NCBI GenBank assembly: GCA_021463905.1
Contig: JAJTZA010000037.1
Location: 1 to 42,887, forward strand
Length of the DNA: 42,887 nucleotides
Direction: 5' to 3'
Source: Terrimicrobiaceae bacterium
GTDB lineage: Bacteria > Verrucomicrobiota > Verrucomicrobiia > Chthoniobacterales > Terrimicrobiaceae
Shown in pieces: positions 35,721 through 42,887 of the stretch. The stretch's first letter is position 1. Each line of letters opens with the position of its first letter. Under the pieces are notes generated by a model. The model was not told the DNA's origin and searched no databases. It saw nothing but the letters and a program-made list of their open reading frames with translations. The position numbers and the translations under genes were made by a program.

Positions 35721-36896
35721 ATGAAAATCGCTTCGCATGTAAAAAACATCCCGCGCTCGGGAATCCGGGATTTTTTTGAGGTCGTTCAGTCCATGGGCGA
35801 CGTGATTTCGCTGGGGATCGGCGAACCGGATTTTGTGACCCCCTGGCACATCCGTGAGGCGGCCATTTACGCGCTCGAGCGCGGGCGCACTGGCTACACA
35901 TCGAATCTGGGTCTGCCGCGTCTGCGGCGTGCGGTGGCGGACTACGTGGCGCGTGGGTATGGGGTTTCGTACGAGCCTCTGACCGAGGTGCTGGTTTCTG
36001 TGGGGGTTTCTGAGGCGATTGATTTGGCGTTGCGGGCGGTTTTGGAGCCTGGCGATGAGGTGCTTTACCATGAGCCCTGCTATGTGTCCTACGCGCCCAG
36101 CGTGGTTTTGGCGGGGGGCGTGGCCTGTGCGGTGGTGACCCGGGCGGAGGATGAATTCCGACTGCGCCCGGAAGCACTCGAAGCGGCCATCACGCCCCGC
36201 TCCCGCGTGCTCATGTTGAATTTTCCAACCAACCCGACCGGAGCCACCATGAGCGCGGACGAGCTGGGCGCGATTGCCGAGATTTGCCGTCGCCATGATT
36301 TGCTGGTTTTTACTGATGAGATTTACAGCGAGTTGACTTATGAGGGGGCCAGTCACGTGAGCATTGCCTCGCTCCCGGGGATGAAAGAGCGCACGGTCTT
36401 CCTGCACGGAGTTTCCAAGGCGTATGCCATGACGGGCTGGCGCATCGGGTTTGCCTGTGCGCCGGTCGAGTTGATCGAGGCGATGATGAAAATTCATCAG
36501 TACGCGATTCTTTGCGCTCCCACCATGAGCCAGGACGCGGCGGTCGAGGCGCTCGAGCGCGGTGCGCCCGCCATGGAGCGCATGCGTCGCGAATACGAAC
36601 TGCGCCGCAATTACATTGTCTCGGCCTTCCATGATCTCGGGCTGCCCTGCCACACCCCACGCGGCGCCTTCTACGTCTTTCCCGACATTTCCGCATCCGG
36701 CCTTCCGAGCCGGGAGTTTTCGTTGCGGTTGCTGCGCGAGAAAAAGGTGGCGGTGGTGCCCGGCCCCGCTTTTGGAGCCTGTGGGGAGGGATACGTCCGG
36801 TGCAGCTACGCCACCTCGCTCGATCAAATCAAAATTGCCATGCAGCGTGTGGGCGAATTTTTGTCAGAGCTTCGCGCCGGGAGTCGTCCTGCGTGA
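35721..36896 (+). CDS. PLP-dependent class I/II aminotransferase
   Basis: SLGIGEPDFVTPWHIREAAIYALERGRTGYTSNLGLPRLRRAVADY; NFPTNPTGATM; DEIYSELTY; HGVSKAYAMTGWRIGF. Confidence 0.95.
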   Translation: MKIASHVKNIPRSGIRDFFEVVQSMGDVISLGIGEPDFVTPWHIREAAIYALERGRTGYTSNLGLPRLRRAVADYVARGYGVSYEPLTEVLVSVGVSEAIDLALRAVLEPGDEVLYHEPCYVSYAPSVVLAGGVACAVVTRAEDEFRLRPEALEAAITPRSRVLMLNFPTNPTGATMSADELGAIAEICRRHDLLVFTDEIYSELTYEGASHVSIASLPGMKERTVFLHGVSKAYAMTGWRIGFACAPVELIEAMMKIHQYAILCAPTMSQDAAVEALERGAPAMERMRREYELRRNYIVSAFHDLGLPCHTPRGAFYVFPDISASGLPSREFSLRLLREKKVAVVPGPAFGACGEGYVRCSYATSLDQIKIAMQRVGEFLSELRAGSRPA

Positions 36897-37561
36897 GAGC
36901 CTTTATCACGGGTACCGACACGGGCGTTGGCAAAACGTATTTTGCGGTTCTGCTGGCCGGAGCGCTGCGCCGGGCGGGGTGGGACGTGAGGGCTTTCAAG
37001 CCGGTGTGTTGTGGCGGGCGCGACGATGCGGTGGCGCTGCGCGAGGCCAGCGGGTGCGGGCTGTCGCTTGAGGAGGTCAATCCGCTATGGCTGCCGGATC
37101 CCGTGGCTCCTGCAGCCACCTCCGGGCAGCCGTCCTGGAGTCTGGACAATCTGGCCGGGAGGATCCTCGCGATGGCGGGACAGAACCGTCCGGTGCTTGT
37201 CGAGGGGGCAGGGGGATGGCTCGTGCCCCTCAATGCCCGCGAAACCATGGCCGACCTTGCCACCCGACTCGGGTACCCGGTCATTATCGTTGTCCCCAAC
37301 CGCCTTGGCTGTCTCAACCACACCTTGCTGACCCTCGAGGCCATCCGCGCACGCGGACTCGTCTGCCAGGGTCTCGTCCTGAATTCCGGATTGCCTGGGA
37401 TGCAGGAAGACGGCTCCCAGACCAGCAATCGCCGCCTTCTCGAATTGACCACCGGACTCCCGGTACTCACGGAAATTTCTGCCAGCCAGTCCGCTTCACA
37501 AGGGGTGGCGGAAGCCGAAAAAATTTCGTTGCATAGATTTTTCTCGAAAAGTGTTGCATAA
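36893..37561 (+). CDS. bioD: ATP-dependent dethiobiotin synthetase
   Basis: GTG start with GTGA overlap; VRAFITGTDTGVGKTYFAVLLAGALRRAGWDVRAFKPVCCGGRDDA; VEGAGGWLVPLN. Confidence 0.94.
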   Translation: MRAFITGTDTGVGKTYFAVLLAGALRRAGWDVRAFKPVCCGGRDDAVALREASGCGLSLEEVNPLWLPDPVAPAATSGQPSWSLDNLAGRILAMAGQNRPVLVEGAGGWLVPLNARETMADLATRLGYPVIIVVPNRLGCLNHTLLTLEAIRARGLVCQGLVLNSGLPGMQEDGSQTSNRRLLELTTGLPVLTEISASQSASQGVAEAEKISLHRFFSKSVA

Positions 37562-37598
37562 TCCCCCAAAGATATTCACATTTTCCATGCTGTAACCA

Positions 37599-39875
37599 TT
37601 GACCCGGATGCCTTCTTCCACGCACACCCCGAATTCCCTGACGGAAACTCTCCGTAAAATGACCTCGTGGAGGAGCTGCGATCCAGTGTGTGGCGGCCTT
37701 CGATTTGCAATTTTCGCGGTGCTGGTTGTCGGCAATGCCTCCTTGTTTTTGGGAAATCTTTTCGCCGAGCCGATACGGGTTACCGCGCCCACTCCGCCAC
37801 CGCCGCCCGAGTTGCGCGTGCGCTCGTTTACAGTGTTCACCGACTATGGCGAGGGCAATGCGATTGCCAGCAGCCTGAGAAACTCACCGCCCAAACTCTA
37901 CAAATTTGACCGGGCTTCGTTGCGGGATGTGCTGCGATTTTTGGCGGATGATGCGGGGATTCCGTTCATTTCGATGCAGGAGCGCGCACCGGCGGCCACG
38001 GGGGGCACCTCCACAGCGGTGCCCATTGATGATGTCCTGGTGACGTTCACCATGCGGGCGAGTCCGTTTCTTGTTTTGGAAAGCATTGCCAAGGCGAACG
38101 ATGTCGCCCTGGTTTACGAGAGTGGGGTGTGGTTTATCCGTCCCTACAATGAGCGCGAATTGATGGGGCGCATCTATCGTCTCAAGTACACCCCGCAGGA
38201 GCGGGTTGTTTTTAATGACAACAGCTCGGGCGGCTGCGGGACGGTCACCCAAGGCAACACAAACACAGGAGTCGGGCAGACCAGCGCGACCATCCCCAAT
38301 TTGCAGACCCAGCAATCCCAGTCGGTCTTCAAAGTGGAGGAACCGGCCTTGGTGAAGGAGATCAAGGGGATGCTGAAGATTCCGAGCCGCGGCATTTCGG
38401 GGCGTGTTGCGCCGCTCGAGGCCAGCGTGGGCGACTTTCCGCCCCTGCCCAGCAATCTGGGGGTCAACCCGGCGGGAGCCAACCTCACCGGGGCGCAGGC
38501 GGAAACCAACGCCGAACCGACCGTGACCTTCAACTCGGATACCAACACCATCTACATCGTGGCCACCCGCCAGCAGCACCAGTGGGTCGAGGGATTCCTG
38601 GCCGCCGCAGACCGCCCGCAGGCCCTCATCGGCATTGAAGTCAAATTTTTCGAGACCAGCAAAAATCCGACGAAGGACTTGGGGATCAACTGGGCCAATA
38701 CCTTCGGCGGCGACGGCTACCACATCCGCATGGGAGCGGAGGGACAGGGGACAGCCACCATCGGTTCGAGCGTCAACAACCAGCGTGACCGCGGATTCAA
38801 TAATAACCAGCAAGACATTACCACCCGCTCATCCGCAGGCAACAGCTTCAACTCCACCACGACTTCAATCCTCAACGATATTTACAGTTCGGTGCAGAAC
38901 TACAACTCAGGGCTGGGAGGAGGGTTCACCGCATGGCTGACCCCCCAGCAGGTGGATTTCGCAATCCAGGCCTTTATGACCGACAGCGACACGACGCTGA
39001 CCCAGTATCCGAGGGTTCTCACCGTGAACAACCGTGAAGTGGCCATCTCCAACGCGGTCAATCGCCCGATCCTTGCGGGCTCCACCCAGACCAGTCCTGG
39101 CGGGGGCAGCTCGATTTCGACGAGTCAGGTGCAATACCTTCCCATTGGCACCCAGGTCAACATCCTGCCGAAGACCATGCCGGACGGGTCCGTATTCATG
39201 AACGTGGCCATTACGATTTCCAGTCGGGGAGGAGACATTGACTTGCCTGCGGGAGTGGGTGGCGCATCCAGCTCTTATCCGGTCACCATTTCCCGCATTT
39301 ACCAGGCGGCCTTGCAGGTGGATTCCGGCTACACGCTGGCGGTGGGCGGACTGGACGCAGCCACGGACGATAAAACCTCCAATGGAATCCCCGGGCTGAA
39401 AAGCATCCCGGGACTGGGGGCGCTCTTCCGCAGCAAAGGCCGCAGCCAGGATCGCCGCAACCTGATTGTCTTCATCACCCCGAGCATTATCAACGACCGC
39501 CGCGCATCCTCCGGGATTTCTGAAGAGCCGCAGAGCATCCTGCCCATTCGCCCCGGCGACCCCACGCCTCCGGCGTTTGCTGCGGATGGACGACTGGTCG
39601 GCGGTTATACCAGCTTGGACGCCGCCATCGAATGGCTCAAATTTCAGAACCGCTTTTTTGAGCAGGTGATTCGCGAGGGCCGCGTCAGCAAAGACACGAT
39701 TGCCCAGTTGGAAGGCGTGATCCGAACTGCCGAGATGGTCGTCGCGGAAGTCGAGTTCCTTGCCGCGCAAAACCCCGCCCGTGCGGATCAGTTCTCGGCC
39801 AAAGGCGGCAAAGCCCAGGAAATTCTCGACACCCTCTACGACACCCTGAAGAAAACAAAAAAGAACAGCTTCTGA
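37599..39875 (+). CDS. Secretin (GspD/PilQ superfamily) with C-terminal helical extension
   Basis: 758 aa; signal/TM segment; NTIYIVATRQQHQWVEGFLAAADRPQALIGIEVKFFE; VDSGYTLAVGGLDAATDDKTSNGIPGLKSIPGLGALFRSKGRSQDRRNLIVFITPSII. Confidence 0.92.
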   Translation: MTRMPSSTHTPNSLTETLRKMTSWRSCDPVCGGLRFAIFAVLVVGNASLFLGNLFAEPIRVTAPTPPPPPELRVRSFTVFTDYGEGNAIASSLRNSPPKLYKFDRASLRDVLRFLADDAGIPFISMQERAPAATGGTSTAVPIDDVLVTFTMRASPFLVLESIAKANDVALVYESGVWFIRPYNERELMGRIYRLKYTPQERVVFNDNSSGGCGTVTQGNTNTGVGQTSATIPNLQTQQSQSVFKVEEPALVKEIKGMLKIPSRGISGRVAPLEASVGDFPPLPSNLGVNPAGANLTGAQAETNAEPTVTFNSDTNTIYIVATRQQHQWVEGFLAAADRPQALIGIEVKFFETSKNPTKDLGINWANTFGGDGYHIRMGAEGQGTATIGSSVNNQRDRGFNNNQQDITTRSSAGNSFNSTTTSILNDIYSSVQNYNSGLGGGFTAWLTPQQVDFAIQAFMTDSDTTLTQYPRVLTVNNREVAISNAVNRPILAGSTQTSPGGGSSISTSQVQYLPIGTQVNILPKTMPDGSVFMNVAITISSRGGDIDLPAGVGGASSSYPVTISRIYQAALQVDSGYTLAVGGLDAATDDKTSNGIPGLKSIPGLGALFRSKGRSQDRRNLIVFITPSIINDRRASSGISEEPQSILPIRPGDPTPPAFAADGRLVGGYTSLDAAIEWLKFQNRFFEQVIREGRVSKDTIAQLEGVIRTAEMVVAEVEFLAAQNPARADQFSAKGGKAQEILDTLYDTLKKTKKNSF

Positions 39876-39925
39876 CGGAGGCGAAAGCCACTTCTCCGGC
39901 TTTTGTGGATGTCCCCCCTGGTTTT

Positions 39926-40399
39926 TTACCGGATGCGGTAGCGTCCGTCGCCGACACTGAGAACCTGGATGCGGACGGGGGCAAGACCGGCAGCATGGAA
40001 ACCCAGCTCCTTGGCGACGCGGGGAGTTACGTCGAGGATGCGGTCGCCGATGAACGGACCGCGGTCGTTGACGCGAACCGTCGTGGATTTTCCATTGCGG
40101 AGATTGGTGACGCGGATGCGGCAAGGGAGGGGGAGGGTTTTGTGGGCGGCGGCGCGACTCCACCCCCACTGACGCTCCCCGAGAGCGGAGCGCCCGGAAA
40201 AGAAAATCAGACGGTGTTCGTTGAAATGGGAAGCCACGCCTTCCTCGGTGAATCCCAGCGCCGCGCGTGGATCCATGGGTTCATAATACCGGCCTCTGAC
40301 CGAATACGGCCCATATTTGTAGCCCCGATATTTGGGTGTGGAGCAACCGGCTGGCAGGAATACCAGTGCGATGGCGCAGAAAATCAAGGTGCGTCGCAT
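39926..40399 (-). CDS. rlpA: RlpA-like septal lipoprotein / DPBB domain
   Basis: Lipobox FLPAGC; EEGVASHFNEHRLIFFSGRSALGERQWGWSRAAAHKTLPLPCRIRVTNLRNGKSTTVRVNDRGPFIGDRILDVTPRVAKELGF. Confidence 0.88.
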   Translation of the reverse strand: MRRTLIFCAIALVFLPAGCSTPKYRGYKYGPYSVRGRYYEPMDPRAALGFTEEGVASHFNEHRLIFFSGRSALGERQWGWSRAAAHKTLPLPCRIRVTNLRNGKSTTVRVNDRGPFIGDRILDVTPRVAKELGFHAAGLAPVRIQVLSVGDGRYRIR

Positions 40400-41097
40400 G
40401 GGGTGGAGTGGGGAGTGGTTGCGCGGCGGCGTTCGGGAGCGGCGGCGATGAGCAGGCAGATTTCTCCTTTGGGGGGGTGTTCCGTATAGTGGGCCAGCAG
40501 CTCGACAGCGCGGCCATTCCGGTATTCCTCAAAATGCTTGGTCAGCTCGCGGGCCACGCAGATTTGGCGTTCGGGGTCGAGTTCGGCGAGTTGGGCGAGG
40601 GACTTGCCGAGTCGGTGTGGGGATTCGTAAAAGACGCTTGTTTCCTGGCGGGCGAGTGCTGCGGCGAGTTCGCGCTGGCGTCGCCCCGCTTTGTGAGGAA
40701 GAAATCCCAGAAAGCAAAAGCGTTCGGTGTCCAGGCCGGAACCGACCAGCGCGGTGAGGGCCGCGCAGGGGCCGGGGAGGACGGTGACAGACAGTCCGGC
40801 CTGCCGCGCGGAGTGGATGAGCCGCCCCCCCGGATCGGAAATGGCGGGCATGCCCGCATCGCTGACCAGCGCAATCGAGCGCCCCGCAAGCATATCCTTG
40901 ATGAGCATCCCGGAACGCGCCGCTTCATTGTGCTCGTGGAGGCTGATCTGTGGCTTGGAAATTTCGTAGTGTTTGAGAAGAAGGCCGGTGTGCCGTGTAT
41001 CTTCTGCCGCGACGAGATCGCAGGAGCGGAGGGCTTCCAGGGCGCGCAGTGTAATATCGCCCAGATTCCCGATAGGGGTGGGGATGACAGTCAGCAC
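40384..41097 (-). CDS. rsmI: 16S rRNA (cytidine1402-2'-O)-methyltransferase
   Basis: LTVIPTPIGNLGDITLRALEALRSCDLVAAEDTRHTGLLLKHYEI; ALVSDAGMPAISDPGGRLI. Confidence 0.96.
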   Translation of the reverse strand: MLTVIPTPIGNLGDITLRALEALRSCDLVAAEDTRHTGLLLKHYEISKPQISLHEHNEAARSGMLIKDMLAGRSIALVSDAGMPAISDPGGRLIHSARQAGLSVTVLPGPCAALTALVGSGLDTERFCFLGFLPHKAGRRQRELAAALARQETSVFYESPHRLGKSLAQLAELDPERQICVARELTKHFEEYRNGRAVELLAHYTEHPPKGEICLLIAAAPERRRATTPHSTPCDAP

Positions 41098-41103
41098 TCT
41101 GGT

Positions 41104-41616
41104 TTACCAGCCTTCGGCAATTTCTGTGGTGATCTGAATGGCGGCGTCGCGGGCTGCCAGCGGGATGGCCTGTCGCTCCGTGGTTTGGAGGTCTTCATTT
41201 GCGAAGAAGGTGGTCTTGCCGATCACGCGGCCCTGCAGGAGGGTGGCCCCTGTCAGTTGGCTGTAAACGGTGTATTGGATGTCGAGTCGCAGCTCAAATT
41301 CCGAAGTGGCCAGCACGTTGTTTTGCACCGAGCGGATCGAGCGGCGGTCAATTTTGGTCAGGACGCCCTCGAGGGTTGCGTCCGCGCGACTGCCCTGCAC
41401 GATGGTGTAGGTGCCATCCTCCTGCAGGGTCTTGATCAGCGTGTCCGCGAGGATGACTTCCACACGGGGCTCAAACGTTTTGTTTTTGAACGTGGGGACA
41501 GCAAGCGTGCGGACGCTGCGCATGGGAGTGGGCCGGATTTCCCCCAGATGATACCCGCAGCCGGAAAGAGCAAATCCAATCAACAGGGCAAGGAAGAGTC
41601 GGACAGGAGTTTTCAT
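41104..41616 (-). CDS. LptE-like LPS-assembly lipoprotein
   Basis: Lipobox ALSGCGYHLGE; RTLAVPTFKNKTFEPRVEVILADTLIKTL; ATLEGVLTKIDRRSI. Confidence 0.85.
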   Translation of the reverse strand: MKTPVRLFLALLIGFALSGCGYHLGEIRPTPMRSVRTLAVPTFKNKTFEPRVEVILADTLIKTLQEDGTYTIVQGSRADATLEGVLTKIDRRSIRSVQNNVLATSEFELRLDIQYTVYSQLTGATLLQGRVIGKTTFFANEDLQTTERQAIPLAARDAAIQITTEIAEGW

Positions 41617-42827
41617 TCGTTGGGCAGGGCAGGCTCCACGGCAGGGATCGGCTGTACATCGCGAACACCCGTTCGCAGGCGCGGAGGACGCGCAATGGGC
41701 AACTCGTCGGGAATCAAATCCCGACGCGGCGGCCCGGAATAGTCGGAGAGAGCGGACGTCTCGACCTGCGCCTGCAGACGCCGCCGCAGCGCGGCCTTCT
41801 CACCGCTTTCGGCCCGCTCCGCACCCACGCGCAACGCATCATCCCCCTGATCGCTCCGCAAAACCTGAATCCGTGCGCGGGCGATCTCGGCATTTTCGGT
41901 GTTGGGTTGCCGACGAATGATGTCGTTGTAGTAGATGGCGGCGGCCCGATAGTTTTTTGTCCAATCGTAGTATCGCGCGATGGTCATCAAATCGCCGGAC
42001 TCGCGGTCGCCAATGGTCTTCAGGTTATCCCGCGCCTGGGCCACTTTCGGGCTGTCGGGAAATTGCTGAAGAAAGTCCTCGAAGGTCTCCTTGGCCAGCA
42101 CCAGTGAGGAGAGATCCTGCGAGCGTCCGGAGAGTCCGGTCACCATGTGGATGTAGGCGATCTGGTAGAGCGCATCATCGGCCACCGAGCTGTGCGGGTG
42201 ATTGTCCAGGACGGCTTGATAGGCCTGACGTGCTTCCGAGGTGCGGTTCTGCCGCTCGAAGGCAAGGCCCAGATTAAACTGGCTGATCGGGGCATGCTTG
42301 CTCTGAGGCGCATTCTTCAGGATTTTCTCAAACATTTCCTGGGCGCGTTCTGCTCCGGGCAGAATCGAGAGGCCGAGGATTTTGAGTTCGCGGGCATTGA
42401 GGTATTTGTTGGCGATGAGGATTTGCTGGGCCACAGCGGCATCGAAGTTCGCAGTATCGGGATAGCGGGTGATGAGGGTCTGGTAGGCGTCAAAGGCCTT
42501 GGTGGGTCGCCCCAGGGCCAGTTGGATTTCCGCGATGCGGGTCTGGGCTTGCGACGCCAATTTCGAACTCGGATACAGTTTGAGAAATCGTTGGAACGCG
42601 GCCAGTGCCTGTGTGTTGGCCCCGTTTGCAAAATAGTCCTCCGCCTGCGCAAAGTCCCCCCGCTCATCCCCAACCTCCTGCGTCTGGGCGGATGAAGCGT
42701 CCGCCGCATTGCGCACTTGCGCCCACCCCGGAGTGGGCAGAGCAAGCGCAAACGCCGGAGCAAGGGCAATGGCCAGTATTCGCATGACAAAGGATGGCAA
42801 CCTACGGAATCTGTGCGCCATGGTCAA
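41613..42827 (-). CDS. Secreted TPR protein, BamD-like outer-membrane assembly repeat
   Basis: 404 aa; signal peptide ALPTPGWAQ; FANGANTQALAAFQRFLKLYPSSKLASQAQTRIAEIQLALGRPTKAFDAYQTLITRYPDT; ATGA overlap with the LptE-like gene. Start could be 42785. Confidence 0.85.
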   Translation of the reverse strand: MTMAHRFRRLPSFVMRILAIALAPAFALALPTPGWAQVRNAADASSAQTQEVGDERGDFAQAEDYFANGANTQALAAFQRFLKLYPSSKLASQAQTRIAEIQLALGRPTKAFDAYQTLITRYPDTANFDAAVAQQILIANKYLNARELKILGLSILPGAERAQEMFEKILKNAPQSKHAPISQFNLGLAFERQNRTSEARQAYQAVLDNHPHSSVADDALYQIAYIHMVTGLSGRSQDLSSLVLAKETFEDFLQQFPDSPKVAQARDNLKTIGDRESGDLMTIARYYDWTKNYRAAAIYYNDIIRRQPNTENAEIARARIQVLRSDQGDDALRVGAERAESGEKAALRRRLQAQVETSALSDYSGPPRRDLIPDELPIARPPRLRTGVRDVQPIPAVEPALPNE

Positions 42828-42887
42828 GCGGCAACGTTTTGGAGTTTTGACGACGCTGATTTGACGGGGTGACCGACGGGACTCGAA

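Noticed and set aside
36354-36366. agtcacgtgagc as a possible parS half-match
   Set aside because: Only the CACGTG core matches and it lies inside the aminotransferase gene; far from the parS consensus.

Overview
GC-rich, gene-dense bacterial chromosome segment. Gene content looks Verrucomicrobiota-like, which is an inference from gene content only. It is mostly housekeeping and envelope genes. From left to right: initiator tRNA-fMet; an isolated rplD-rplW pair; an FAD-linked oxidase and a GHL10-type glycosidase; a double TolQ/TolR (ExbB/ExbD) cluster with a zinc-ribbon ExbB; a PpiD/SurA-like chaperone; metG with an apparent 1-nt frameshift; an LpxL-like acyltransferase; UPF0301/TolC/MarR; APC permease; family-4 UDG; lepB; ptsI; coaD; nnrS; ddh-gdhA; parB. 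A small lower-GC island follows, holding a DUF433/DUF5615 toxin-antitoxin pair and a decayed nucleotidyltransferase gene. Then come a ceramidase-domain protein, a lipoprotein, a coupled tyrA-aroA-cmk-plsC operon, a MerR regulator convergent with a Lys/Ala-rich basic protein, Lrp-aminotransferase-bioD, a solitary secretin, and rlpA-rsmI-lptE-TPR. The observations most worth a second look are: the initiator tRNA lacking one of the three conserved anticodon-stem G:C pairs, the split S10-type ribosomal cluster, the metG frameshift, the layered Tol-like cluster, the decayed island, the predicted near-leaderless MerR gene, and the orphan secretin. I found no CRISPR array, rRNA or intact transposase. 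All family calls come from reading the translations; no database search was run.
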